Origin: a virus
Virus record (IMG/VR): IMGVR_UViG_3300044695_004134
Coordinates: 102,194-166,193 of that record
Strand: one strand, 5' to 3'
DNA: 64,000 nucleotides
The position numbers were made by a program, and so were the translations under genes. The notes below the pieces were generated by a model. It was not told the origin of the DNA, made no database searches, and saw only the letters and a program-made list of their open reading frames with translations. Of the stretch, positions 16,044 to 25,008 are shown piece after piece (position 1 is the first letter of the stretch; every line of letters starts with the position of its first letter).

Positions 16044-16753
16044 TGATAGAGACTCTTGTGTTTGTATTCACCAAGTGGTGTATGCATAATCGTTTTGTTA
16101 ATCATAAATTCTTCCCATGGCAATCCAAGTCTGCGGATGAATTGTTCAGAGATAACATGTGGACACAAAAGACCGGTTTCATTATAAACTTGTGGTAAGA
16201 AATGCAACACTTTTGAAAATAGACACATTGAGAAGAAATTACCAACTTGAATCATGTCAGATGTTCCCTGACCCATATGGTTTCTATAGCCGAGTGTATA
16301 GAATTTTTGTGGATTGAAATCTGGTAATGGTTCATTGAAAGTTAAATCTGGACGCATACGAATGACTAAATCATATTGCTTACCAGTTTTAAACATATGG
16401 TCTTCAAGCATTAACATACCTGATCCAAGTTTATACAACATGGAGACAATGTTCTTGGGTACATGATAAAAGTTTTTATAAAACTCGGCACGTTTAGCAA
16501 AGTCTTCTTTGTGGTCATTATAATCTTCAACAATGAAATCGATGGGTTTGTATGTTTCAATGATTGCTTCATTATCAATCATTGGTGCATCATCAACAAT
16601 TCCAGCTTCGCTGTGTGGGTCCCAGTATGCTTCATCGCCCCATGTGTGTATGAAAATATCTGGATTATATCTGTCAACGATATGTTCTTTAAAATTGGGA
16701 TAAACTTGTTCCCAACAACGCATGTGACCTGTCAATACTACTGCTACGTTCAT
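16040..16753 (-). CDS. Glycosyltransferase-like protein (RMRPD family)
   Basis: The 237-aa protein begins NVAVVLTGHMRCWEQ and has PDIFIHTWGDE, YDLVIRMRPDL near residue 130 and a C-terminal LGLPWEEFMIN block. It is a paralog of the proteins ending at 14891 and 40539. The likely role is transfer of a sugar in surface or virion glycan synthesis; donor and acceptor are unknown. It overlaps the FkbM gene by 4 nt. Confidence 0.65.
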   Translation of the reverse strand: MNVAVVLTGHMRCWEQVYPNFKEHIVDRYNPDIFIHTWGDEAYWDPHSEAGIVDDAPMIDNEAIIETYKPIDFIVEDYNDHKEDFAKRAEFYKNFYHVPKNIVSMLYKLGSGMLMLEDHMFKTGKQYDLVIRMRPDLTFNEPLPDFNPQKFYTLGYRNHMGQGTSDMIQVGNFFSMCLFSKVLHFLPQVYNETGLLCPHVISEQFIRRLGLPWEEFMINKTIMHTPLGEYKHKSLYQ

Positions 16754-17361
16754 GTTTTCCTCACGAAATATAAATTATCTTCATTCACTTGTGACGTAAT
16801 TTTATCAATCACAAATCCATTCTGTTCCAAAAAGTCAAGTGCTTCCTGTTTGGTGTGTTGTCCTTTATATAGACTAACTTCCTCTGACTGTGGAACTTCA
16901 ACAACACCAGATTGTACCATCGATATTTTTTCACCAAGGCCTTTGAGTACAGCTAAGTCTGAACCTTGTGCATCAATATGTAAGTGGTCGATACAAGTAA
17001 TTTCGGATGCAAAAATTGTTAACCAAGTATCAAGCCTATAAACATTAATTTTCTTTGAGCCACGTACAACAAAGTCTGTGCGACCCGGCCATGTTTCGGA
17101 TAAATTGTCTGAAAAATCATTAAGTGATGCTGAACCAGTGTCACCTTCAACCATATGGAAATCTGCTTCACCATCAAAATCGGAGATAGCTTGTTCGTAA
17201 ACATGATAACGGTCTTTCATGTTTCTCGCTTCTGCCGCAATACGTAGCAGTCTAGCAAGTTCAGGTGTAGGTTCAAACGCATAACAAATAACATTTGGAT
17301 TATGCTGTGTCACATTAAGCGAGTCTTGGCCGTGATGGGCACCAACATCAAATAAAATCAT
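16750..17361 (-). CDS. FkbM-type SAM-dependent methyltransferase
   Basis: The 203-aa protein opens with the SAM-binding motif ILFDVGAHHGQDSL, then CYAFEPTPEL, DRLDTWL-like YRLDTWL and HLHIDAQGSDLAVLKG, all hallmarks of FkbM methyltransferases. These enzymes often O-methylate sugars, which fits its place among glycosyltransferase genes. The length is slightly short for the family, but all core blocks are present. Confidence 0.85.
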   Translation of the reverse strand: MILFDVGAHHGQDSLNVTQHNPNVICYAFEPTPELARLLRIAAEARNMKDRYHVYEQAISDFDGEADFHMVEGDTGSASLNDFSDNLSETWPGRTDFVVRGSKKINVYRLDTWLTIFASEITCIDHLHIDAQGSDLAVLKGLGEKISMVQSGVVEVPQSEEVSLYKGQHTKQEALDFLEQNGFVIDKITSQVNEDNLYFVRKT

Positions 17362-17363
17362 TT

Positions 17364-18746
17364 TTACTCCTTGTGATTGTCCAAGAAGTAATTCAGGTCT
17401 TCAGGTGTACCGATACCCCACATCTTCTCAATATTTTTAACACGAATCTTTTTACCATCACCGATTGCCTCATTGAACACGGGGCAAGTATAGAATTCAC
17501 CGTTGGTTCGAATGTTCTTAGAAATCATTTGTTCAGCATACTTAACATAGTCTGAACCGTGACGCCAGTAGTAGATACCAACTGTTGCTTCATCTGAAAT
17601 AACTTTCTTCTCTGCAACTTCGGATACAAAACCATTTTCATCAAGTTTTGCGTAGGACCATTTTGGATGTGTTGCTTTGAATGTTAGAATACCACCATCG
17701 ATAGAATCCGCTGAGAATGCATACATACATTCATTTGAGTTCCATTCAACGAATTGGTCTGAGTTTGCCATAACCAAAGGTGCATCATTGTCGATGTGTT
17801 CTTTAGCAAGCAAAGTCGTACAGGCGGCACCTTCCGTGATACCATCAACTTGCACAATCTTGCAACCAGGTGCAATTAGATTCAACAGGTACTTCAAATT
17901 ATATGTTTCATAATGATCCTTTTGGACCAAGAAAATATAGTTTGCTTCGATGTTCAAGTTTTCAACCACAACTTGAATCATCGGCTTACCACGGACTTCA
18001 ATGAGTGGTTTTGGGAAAGTGTAACCAGCTTGTGCGAAACGTGAACCAGCGCCAGCCATCGGAATCAAAACGTTCAATTTCTTGTCTCTCCATGGTAGAG
18101 ACTTTTTGCTTGTACCTTCAATTGTATTCATAAGGTCATAAATCCTTTGCATCATATGTTCAGAGTTAACTTCTTTTGCATTTTCGACCGCAAGCAAATG
18201 TGCTCCAGAATCTAATGCACCTTGGCGTCCAATATGACTATCTTCCACAATAATTGTACTTTTAGGAAGTGCATTTAGCGCAGTCATACATTTCCAGTAC
18301 ATTTCTGGATATGGCTTCGTGCGTGATACATCCTCATTACTGACAAAATAATCAACTTCATCCATCACACCAATACTTAGTAGAGATAATTTTACAGTTT
18401 CACGAATAGAGTTTGATGCAACTGCAATTTTATAACCACGTGCTTTAATCTGACGGAAGATAGTCTGTAGCAAATATTCTTTACAGAAGCCACGAACAAG
18501 ATTAAATGTTGCATCTTGTTTATCTTTCCAAACTTGGTCATATACGGATACAGGTAGACCTTTTTGCTCGGTCAGCATCTTCAGTTTTTTGGTCGTATTC
18601 AGACCATCATATTTACTGAGATGTTCCTCACGTGTGATTACGAATTCTTCACCGACTTTGCGTAGTGCATCATTCAACGCATCATAATGCAACTCACGTG
18701 AATCGATTAAGACACCATCAAGATCAAAAATAACCAATTTACTCAT
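17364..18746 (-). CDS. HAD phosphatase fused to sugar-phosphate nucleotidyltransferase
   Basis: Residues about 1-215 are a HAD hydrolase (LVIFDLDGVLIDS with the nucleophile Asp, VASNS, KPYPEMY, IIVEDSHIGRQGA). Residues about 225-460 are a nucleotidyltransferase (NVLIPMAGAGSRFAQAGYTFPKPLIEVRGKP, with the GxGxR and PKP motifs; LVMANSDQFV; GIYYW). One chain could thus remove a phosphate and activate a sugar, the last steps to a nucleotide-sugar. The fusion is seen in other phage and bacterial glycan clusters. It overlaps the upstream glycosyltransferase by 8 nt. Confidence 0.85.
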   Translation of the reverse strand: MSKLVIFDLDGVLIDSRELHYDALNDALRKVGEEFVITREEHLSKYDGLNTTKKLKMLTEQKGLPVSVYDQVWKDKQDATFNLVRGFCKEYLLQTIFRQIKARGYKIAVASNSIRETVKLSLLSIGVMDEVDYFVSNEDVSRTKPYPEMYWKCMTALNALPKSTIIVEDSHIGRQGALDSGAHLLAVENAKEVNSEHMMQRIYDLMNTIEGTSKKSLPWRDKKLNVLIPMAGAGSRFAQAGYTFPKPLIEVRGKPMIQVVVENLNIEANYIFLVQKDHYETYNLKYLLNLIAPGCKIVQVDGITEGAACTTLLAKEHIDNDAPLVMANSDQFVEWNSNECMYAFSADSIDGGILTFKATHPKWSYAKLDENGFVSEVAEKKVISDEATVGIYYWRHGSDYVKYAEQMISKNIRTNGEFYTCPVFNEAIGDGKKIRVKNIEKMWGIGTPEDLNYFLDNHKE

Positions 18747-19569
18747 GTTTGTTAAACTTTCTTAGAATTGAACGAACGTCTTCAATAGGTGCATCAAGTG
18801 GCATCTTATGAAGTTCATACATATCAGGATTTTTAAAATAAGACATTAGCAATAAACCTTGGTCATCATCAACAAGACCAATGCTCATCAAATATTCAAG
18901 TGCTTCTTTCATTTCAACAGACAAAACTTGCCATTGTTCTTTTTGTGCAACGAATACACCACCAATAATGAACACTACATTATTTTGTACAGCCTGAGAA
19001 ACTTGTTGTTTTGCTTGCCTGAATTCTGGATCACGATAATTAAAATAGTGCATCAAACCTGGAGTGAAATCATATTCCCAAGTTTTATTTAAAGGAATAT
19101 GTTCGTCATCACGGCAATAACCAAAGTCAACCCAAGCGGCAAATTCATTCGTGATTAGACCACGTTCAAATGCGTCTGAAACATAGAATGCTTTGAGTGA
19201 TGTAACACCAACATAGTCTTTAGACCAGTATTCTGGATTACGAACTTGATATGGATTAATTTTTTTGACGAACTCAGGTGAGGTTTGAATTGCTTCAATC
19301 TTATCACGGAGTTCTTTATGAATGTTGAAGTAATCGTATTCAACTACTTTAACATTAGGAGAAATTGCGGCTAAACGTGGCGCAATATCAGGTGAAGTGT
19401 AAACAATAATTTCTGTATCAATCTCACACATGCGTGTGAAGTGGTCGATGTATTTGTCAACAGAACGCTGTAAATAATGTGGAAGTGGCCCACCATTTTT
19501 CTCTGTGTTTGTTGACCAGTCGCCACGACCGATATCATAGAAGGCAGTTACGATGCTAATTTTGCTCAT
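18739..19569 (-). CDS. WlaTC/HtrL (YibB)-family glycosyltransferase
   Basis: The 276-aa protein starts ISIVTAFYDIGRGDW, continues with RMCEIDTEIIVYTSPD, and later AAWVDFGYCRD, VFIIGGVFVAQKE and DDDQGLLLMSYF. This order is that of the HtrL/YibB family, which in Campylobacter includes LOS glycosyltransferases. A late-type AATAAATA box lies just upstream (19581-19588). Confidence 0.8.
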   Translation of the reverse strand: MSKISIVTAFYDIGRGDWSTNTEKNGGPLPHYLQRSVDKYIDHFTRMCEIDTEIIVYTSPDIAPRLAAISPNVKVVEYDYFNIHKELRDKIEAIQTSPEFVKKINPYQVRNPEYWSKDYVGVTSLKAFYVSDAFERGLITNEFAAWVDFGYCRDDEHIPLNKTWEYDFTPGLMHYFNYRDPEFRQAKQQVSQAVQNNVVFIIGGVFVAQKEQWQVLSVEMKEALEYLMSIGLVDDDQGLLLMSYFKNPDMYELHKMPLDAPIEDVRSILRKFNKHE

Positions 19570-19580
19570 TTCAAAGTCCC

Positions 19581-19588
19581 ATATTTAT
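19581..19588 (-). promoter_or_regulatory. T4-late-type promoter box (AATAAATA)
   Basis: The minus-strand box lies 12 nt before the start codon region of the HtrL-like gene, in the short gap after the preceding gene. It matches the late consensus at seven of eight positions. The spacing to the ATG is short, so it could also be chance in A+T-rich DNA. Confidence 0.35.
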
Positions 19589-19592
19589 TAAA

Positions 19593-20489
19593 TTATGATT
19601 TATACAAAAAGTATTTAGGCGAACTGCCGGTATTTGTTTCCGCCGTGAGATTTGTTCCATATTTTTTAGAGAAATATTCCATCCATTCTGGAACACGGTC
19701 GTATTGATGCACAATAACAAAAGGAATTCCGTCAGAGTTTATAATACGTCCATCTTCTGTAATTGTAGGTGCTTCTTCCAATAAATAAGGTTTCAGTTTT
19801 TCCACAAGGTCGGGTTTGTTTGACACATGTGCATTCACAGCCCATGCATCCTTTAATCTCGTCACATGTGTTTTAGTACTCCAGATTTTTGTACCTAACA
19901 ACATATTGTAAGCGGCTTGGTCGCAAACCCAATCAGCACGATTGAGTGAGAATTGATATAGATAGAAACATAATTCTCTAATCAATTCAGAACGTCCTGC
20001 TAGAACACCAACGTTACATATTTCATTTTCTTTCACTTCGTTATAGAAATAATCACCAAAGTTTTTGCGAATGTTTTCTCTGTTCCAGTCCTCATCTTTT
20101 ACTTTGATAGACTCTGACGATGCAACAAGTCCTGTTGCATACATTGGATCAATATAACCTTCGAGATATTCAAAAGGATTTGATTGGAATATAACATCAC
20201 GAACATCAGTTGAAACGACATAACGATACACCCCTTCATTCTCTTTCAAGAAATTATAGATGTGTATGAATCGTTGCATATGGATCATCATCTTGTCATT
20301 GTGTGGAACTGGTATGACAATAACACCTTCTTCAATCAACTTCTTTACCAATTCAGGTGTAGTTCCAATTGCAAATAGAATTGTGTCACCTGTGAAGCCG
20401 GTGTCTTTGATAGATTGTACCCAAGGTTTGAGTACGTCATAATCTGTGTAGTTATTAAATGCGCCTATTATTAGGTCTTTTTGCGCCAT
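19593..20489 (-). CDS. GT-A-like glycosyltransferase (TDVRDVIFQ family)
   Basis: The 298-aa protein has DLIIGAFNNYTDYDVLKPWV at the start and RYVVSTDVRDVIFQSNPFE near residue 90, a typical metal-binding TDxRD segment of GT-A enzymes, then NVGVLAG and CDQAAYN. It is likely a glycosyltransferase of the sugar cluster. It overlaps the GT2 gene by 19 nt. Confidence 0.7.
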   Translation of the reverse strand: MAQKDLIIGAFNNYTDYDVLKPWVQSIKDTGFTGDTILFAIGTTPELVKKLIEEGVIVIPVPHNDKMMIHMQRFIHIYNFLKENEGVYRYVVSTDVRDVIFQSNPFEYLEGYIDPMYATGLVASSESIKVKDEDWNRENIRKNFGDYFYNEVKENEICNVGVLAGRSELIRELCFYLYQFSLNRADWVCDQAAYNMLLGTKIWSTKTHVTRLKDAWAVNAHVSNKPDLVEKLKPYLLEEAPTITEDGRIINSDGIPFVIVHQYDRVPEWMEYFSKKYGTNLTAETNTGSSPKYFLYKS

Positions 20490-21205
20490 GGGTATTCTCC
20501 ATTCATTCTCTGTTTCATCACTTCATTTCCTTTAATAAAGAAAACATCTTGTACCGAATCTGCTCGGCTTGCTACCCTGTAGTTTACAGTATACTCACCA
20601 TTCGTGTCAAATTTTTTACACATCTGCATCATAAATGGTGATAGAATTCTATCAACTTCTGGTTGCTCCTGTGGGTGCCTTGCACGGCGATACCAGTAAG
20701 GAGAGAATTGAATTGCCGCCGCTTTGGGAATCATAAAGCAATTCACATCAATAAATTTATCATTGATAACCGAGGTCCATTTACCAAGAGATTCACAATC
20801 ATCATTACATATGTATGTACCCTCTTGTGATACAATTTTTCTGAGGGAATAAGCCCATTCATTGCCATGTTGAATAACATCAACAAGAGATTCGATATGA
20901 TGATCTTCATACCAATTATCTTGGTCAAGGAAACAGATATACTCACCCTCTGCAATATAAGACATTCCACCATAAATTCTATGGCCATTGTATTGATCGT
21001 AACCTGTATTATATGGGAGTGAGAATGCTGTGGAACGTGTTGCACCTTCCATGAGTTGTGTGGCTCTTGCACCATACTTGTCGAACCCGTCAACAACAAC
21101 AAGGTGTTGTATGTTTTGGTATGTTTGTCTGTCGATTGATTTCAATACATCACTTAATTGGTCACTAGCCGTAGTTGGCGTAATGACCGTCACCAATGGT
21201 TTCAT
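20471..21205 (-). CDS. Family 2 glycosyltransferase
   Basis: The 244-aa protein has a classic GT2 start (VTVITPTTASDQLSDVLKSI), QHLVVVDGFD and the DxD-type ICFLDQDNWYEDHHI near residue 95. GT2 enzymes add sugars from nucleotide donors. It is the first transferase of the cluster in transcription order, two bases after a small acidic protein gene. Confidence 0.85.
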   Translation of the reverse strand: MKPLVTVITPTTASDQLSDVLKSIDRQTYQNIQHLVVVDGFDKYGARATQLMEGATRSTAFSLPYNTGYDQYNGHRIYGGMSYIAEGEYICFLDQDNWYEDHHIESLVDVIQHGNEWAYSLRKIVSQEGTYICNDDCESLGKWTSVINDKFIDVNCFMIPKAAAIQFSPYWYRRARHPQEQPEVDRILSPFMMQMCKKFDTNGEYTVNYRVASRADSVQDVFFIKGNEVMKQRMNGEYPWRKKT

Positions 21206-21208
21206 AAT

Positions 21209-21490
21209 TTAGCTCCGTGTCACCTTAAGAATTTTCTGTATCTGTGCTTCAATAACTGGTCCACGATTTGGCCACTTAATGATTGGTTGATCCGCAGTTT
21301 TGAGTAGTTTCATCAAAAAAGGAATGATAAGTTTTTCAGCCTCGGCCAGTCTTGCTTTGTACTGTTCTACTGTATCTTGTTTTTGTGAAATGAGAGAGTT
21401 ATATTCTTCTTCATCGGTAGCGGTGAATCCGAAATCAAAATCATCATCATATTCATTGAGAATTTTTTGGGTATCTTTGTCTAGTGGCAT
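21209..21490 (-). CDS. Small acidic helical protein, unknown
   Basis: The 93-aa product has an acidic N-terminal half (EYDDDFDFGFTATDEEEYN), a helical region and a basic C-terminus (VIEAQIQKILKVTRS). The pattern KTADQPIIKWPNRGPVI is common in aquatic T4-like phages, but no function is known to me. It is flanked by the nuclease-like gene and the GT2 gene with tiny gaps. Confidence 0.65.
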   Translation of the reverse strand: MPLDKDTQKILNEYDDDFDFGFTATDEEEYNSLISQKQDTVEQYKARLAEAEKLIIPFLMKLLKTADQPIIKWPNRGPVIEAQIQKILKVTRS

Positions 21491-21491
21491 A

Positions 21492-22241
21492 TTAAATAAA
21501 ACAGGAGAGATTTAGTTGGTCTTTTCTAATTGTAACAGATTTTCCGTCAACTGGCGCTATATTAAATGGTGATTTTTTATTTGCGGGTATTGAGAACTGC
21601 ATTTCAAATGTAAACTGGTAATTACCCCCACCTTTGTATTGTACACGGGCTCGATATGTTGCCTTAGCTGATTTACCAAACATTGGAACATCTTTTAACT
21701 TTAATGGATTTTTAGAACCCATCAAATAGAAACCATGTGTACCAACATTCACATAAAACGTATCTTTTTTATTGTAGTATTCTTCAATCTTGCTTGCCGC
21801 AATTTCACCACGAATATCTGAAAATGTATCACGGTCTCTTTCATATCTCTGCTGGTTTGTTAATTTACCAGCAGTGGCTTCCCATAACAAATCTTTATCT
21901 CTTTTAAATGGAATTTCTTTCCATTGTTTTTTTATAATATCGAACAGTCCGACTTCTTCTGCTAAATCGGCGATGAATTGTTTTTCATCATCATCTTTTT
22001 TAATGTCACCAAATTTCCATGGATTCTTTTTGTCTTTACTGTCATATTTCATCACAAGAGAACCGGCTGATGCGGCGGTGATTTTTAATTCACAACCAGC
22101 CTTCTTCTTTTTATATTCAAGCATCAGGTCTGGCTGGTCACTGCCAGCGCCAGCAGGAATAAAATTCTTAGGTACAAACCCCAAAGGTTTTAATATATCT
22201 GCGGCATTCACTTCGTATTGAAAACCTTGTTGTGCGGCCAT
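21492..22241 (-). CDS. Phage protein with possible PD-(D/E)xK nuclease core
   Basis: Starting at 22241 (GGAG upstream, after the gp41 stop) the protein is about 249 aa. Residues near 25-55 (GAGSDQPDLMLEYKKKKAG, then CELKITAAS) give a D...ExK arrangement like a restriction-endonuclease fold. The rest is beta-rich with basic patches. The family occurs in T4-like aquatic phages as a hypothetical protein. A perfect late promoter box overlaps the gp41 stop just upstream, so it may be a late gene despite its replication neighbours. Confidence 0.55.
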   Translation of the reverse strand: MAAQQGFQYEVNAADILKPLGFVPKNFIPAGAGSDQPDLMLEYKKKKAGCELKITAASAGSLVMKYDSKDKKNPWKFGDIKKDDDEKQFIADLAEEVGLFDIIKKQWKEIPFKRDKDLLWEATAGKLTNQQRYERDRDTFSDIRGEIAASKIEEYYNKKDTFYVNVGTHGFYLMGSKNPLKLKDVPMFGKSAKATYRARVQYKGGGNYQFTFEMQFSIPANKKSPFNIAPVDGKSVTIRKDQLNLSCFI

Positions 22242-22263
22242 GTATAAACACTCCAAATGAAAG

Positions 22264-22271
22264 TATTTATA
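22264..22271 (-). promoter_or_regulatory. T4 late promoter box TATAAATA
   Basis: The minus strand reads TATAAATA exactly, 22 nt upstream of the ATG at 22241 and overlapping the end of gene 41. It is one of two perfect matches to the T4 late -10 consensus found in the window. Confidence 0.6.
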
Positions 22272-23667
22272 CTTTGAACCCTCCAAAATCTTTCTTCTTG
22301 AAGTTACCATTTTGTTGTTGTGGAGGTCTTTGTGTTGGATTGTGTCCGGCATCAGCTAGACCAGATTGTGCATCTTGTTCCACATCATACAGCTTCATCT
22401 TAGACCTGTCAACACCGAGTACGAATCTTTTGAATTTTGATGGATCGGAATATCTATTCTTCAACTGTTTCACCATAATCTGACCGAGTGCTTCAAGTTC
22501 TTCGGAAGAAATGAGAGCAAACATCAAGTCAGCGGTTGCTGGCAAACCGAAACTTTCACTTGTATCTTCGAGTCCGGGGTCGGATGAAGTAAAACCGGAC
22601 CGTGTTGTTTGTGTAGCAGATACAACTGGGACTCCGAATTCAACGGCAAGTCCTCGCAATTCCTCTGCAATGGATTTAACATAAGTGTATGAGTTGATGT
22701 TTGCACCTGCCTTAATCCTCGATGAACAACAAATATTAAGATAATCAATGAAGATAATATCAGGTACAAAAGATTTTTTAAGGTTAAGTTCATTTAACAA
22801 GGTTCTAAAATGTACAGCAGATGCAGATGCTGTTGGATATTCTTTAATAATTAATTTACCTGTAGTCATCTCTTTGACACGCTTGACCTTTTTATCATAC
22901 AGGTCTTTGGGAAGTTGAATCAAATCATCAATAGAAACGTTCAGTAAGTTTGCATCAATACGTTCTGCAATCTTTTCTTCTGCCATTTCCATTGTGATAT
23001 ACAATACGTTCTTACCTTGTGACATAGCACCAGCGGCGACATGACACATAAAAAGGGACTTACCAACACCAGTGCCAGCCAAGGCGATATTAAGGGTTTT
23101 CTTAGGTAGACCACCCTTCGTGATTTTGTTGAAGTAGTCAAGGTCGAACGGAATTCGTTCTTCTGTTCGGTGATAGAATTCATATCGCCCATCAGAGTCC
23201 TCCAAGTAATCGTGACCAACAGAGTTATCAAAACTTACTGCAAGTGCATCGGATAGAATTTTAGGAATCGCACCCTTGTCATTGGTCTTATCTTTACCAT
23301 CAAGGATGGAAATAGAATTTAAGACTGCATTATAAATGGCTTTTTCCTGGCAGAACTTTTCAGTTTTGTCGATGAGCCAATTGTTATCAGTTTTTTGTTC
23401 CGTCTTTGAAGATTGTTCAATTTCTTGTAGATAAGTTTCGCACTTCTCCACTTCTTCATTTGTGAGATTACGCCTCTCTTTGATGGCCAATGTAATCGCT
23501 TCAACTGATGGTGTACTATTGTAAGCATTTGTAAATGATAAGATTTCATCATAAATTACCTTTTCGGACCTGTCTGTGAAGTATTCATCTTTGAGGAACG
23601 GTAAAGACTTCCTCAAATAATCTTCATTCGTTATCAGGTTCCTCAGAATAGTCTGTTCCAACTTCAT
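22267..23667 (-). CDS. 41: Replicative DNA helicase (T4 gp41, DnaB-like)
   Basis: The hexameric 5'-3' helicase unwinds the fork and works with primase. The N-terminal helical domain (about 1-150) is followed by a RecA-like core with Walker A ALAGTGVGKSLF, Walker B IIFIDYLN, and SATQTTRSGF (H4 type). The C-terminus ends in a Gln/Pro/Asn-rich tail and FKKKDFGGFKV. I start at 23667 (MKLEQTIL, AAGGA upstream), which overlaps the upstream gene by 44 nt. Confidence 0.95.
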   Translation of the reverse strand: MKLEQTILRNLITNEDYLRKSLPFLKDEYFTDRSEKVIYDEILSFTNAYNSTPSVEAITLAIKERRNLTNEEVEKCETYLQEIEQSSKTEQKTDNNWLIDKTEKFCQEKAIYNAVLNSISILDGKDKTNDKGAIPKILSDALAVSFDNSVGHDYLEDSDGRYEFYHRTEERIPFDLDYFNKITKGGLPKKTLNIALAGTGVGKSLFMCHVAAGAMSQGKNVLYITMEMAEEKIAERIDANLLNVSIDDLIQLPKDLYDKKVKRVKEMTTGKLIIKEYPTASASAVHFRTLLNELNLKKSFVPDIIFIDYLNICCSSRIKAGANINSYTYVKSIAEELRGLAVEFGVPVVSATQTTRSGFTSSDPGLEDTSESFGLPATADLMFALISSEELEALGQIMVKQLKNRYSDPSKFKRFVLGVDRSKMKLYDVEQDAQSGLADAGHNPTQRPPQQQNGNFKKKDFGGFKV

Positions 23668-23956
23668 CAATAATTCCTTTATCAATATTATTTGACATGA
23701 TACTAACCAAAACATCACCAATGTGATTCTTGAAATTCATGTCAGTTTCAAGTTCTTCTTTTAGTAAAGGAGACTCTAACACATTATACACGAATTGGAG
23801 ATAGATGGCACCATCTTTCTCCTCCTCAAACTTCACTTTACCATATTGATAAACGGTATCTATATATTTTCCTGACAGTAGTTTGATACCAACTGTAGTT
23901 TCTTCCGATTCTGGAATTACGTAGTTAAAATCAACACCTTCTTTATACTGGTTCAT
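23624..23956 (-). CDS. Conserved small protein between uvsX and gene 41, unknown
   Basis: This 110-aa acidic protein has no motif I recognise; it is mixed alpha/beta with an acidic end (SEEPDNE). A gene at this place between uvsX and the helicase is common in aquatic T4-like phages. It overlaps uvsX by 14 nt and gene 41 by 44 nt, so the three are probably co-translated. Confidence 0.6.
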   Translation of the reverse strand: MNQYKEGVDFNYVIPESEETTVGIKLLSGKYIDTVYQYGKVKFEEEKDGAIYLQFVYNVLESPLLKEELETDMNFKNHIGDVLVSIMSNNIDKGIIDEVGTDYSEEPDNE

Positions 23957-24998
23957 CTTCTACCTCAATTTCTTTTTGAATGATTTCCCCTGCCGCAACA
24001 CGGTATTTGTTCTCAATGAACTGTTGGAATGATTGTGTTTTTAGTATTGGTAACCAAAAGTCTTTAGTATCTGTATCTTTGATACGATACTTCTTTTCTT
24101 CTACTTCGCCGGTGGATACATCCACTTTGCTATACCACCCATTTGAGGGTTTGATGACATGTCCGGATTCCAGCGCAATATCAAGTAAGCCTGACCAACG
24201 GCTAATGCCACCGTCAAAAGATACAGAAACAGGGATTTTAGATTTTTCTTTAACATATCTACTCTTTTCTACGTTAATAATAAAATTATAACCAACAACT
24301 TCGGTTCCTTCTTTTTCTTGCTGACGACCAATAATAAAGATGTTATCGGCAGAATAGTAGGAACCAGTACCACCACCAACGATATCTTTAGGATACAAAC
24401 CAATTTCTTTGTATGTGTGATTCACAACAACCATTGGAATGTCTTTGAGTGACAAGTGTGGAGTGACCATACGGAACAAAGACTTAACCTGTTTTGCACG
24501 GCTCATATCTGCAACAGATTTGCCTTCAAGCGCATCGTCAACTTCTTTCTTGGAAGCTAAGTTACCAATTGAATCAATGATAATAATAAGTTTGTCTGTT
24601 CGTTCCAGATTCGTAAGTTGTTGCATAATATCAAACTTCAATTGTTCAATATCTGTAAGAGGTGTGTGAAGCACCCTGTTAGTATCGATACCGAAACTAT
24701 CAAAATAACTTTGCGGAGTACCGAACTCAGAATCATAAAAAAGAAGTGCGGAGTCTGGATATTTGTCAAGATAAGATTTCGCCATTAAAAGTGAGAATGC
24801 GGTCTTAAAGTGTTTGGAAGGACCTGCCCACATTGTAAGACCTGGTGTAAGACCACCATCTAGTTTACCAGACAACGCAACGTTGACGATGGGAACGGAT
24901 GTGGGAATCATATCTTTATCTAAAAAGAATTTTGATTTTGCCAGAATGGCGGAGTCTTTAATAGAACTGTTCTTTTTAATTTTGTCCAAAATGCTCAT
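23943..24998 (-). CDS. uvsX: UvsX recombinase (RecA-like)
   Basis: UvsX forms filaments on ssDNA and drives strand exchange in recombination-dependent replication. Walker A is MWAGPSKHFKTAFSLL, Walker B LIIIIDSIGNL, and the glycine-rich VGGGTGSYYSADNIFII loop follows. The start at 24998 (MSILDKIKK) has AAGGA upstream. Its mediator UvsY and the helicase UvsW are encoded at 58-60 kb. Confidence 0.95.
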   Translation of the reverse strand: MSILDKIKKNSSIKDSAILAKSKFFLDKDMIPTSVPIVNVALSGKLDGGLTPGLTMWAGPSKHFKTAFSLLMAKSYLDKYPDSALLFYDSEFGTPQSYFDSFGIDTNRVLHTPLTDIEQLKFDIMQQLTNLERTDKLIIIIDSIGNLASKKEVDDALEGKSVADMSRAKQVKSLFRMVTPHLSLKDIPMVVVNHTYKEIGLYPKDIVGGGTGSYYSADNIFIIGRQQEKEGTEVVGYNFIINVEKSRYVKEKSKIPVSVSFDGGISRWSGLLDIALESGHVIKPSNGWYSKVDVSTGEVEEKKYRIKDTDTKDFWLPILKTQSFQQFIENKYRVAAGEIIQKEIEVEDEPV

Positions 24999-25008
24999 AA
25001 TTTTTCCT

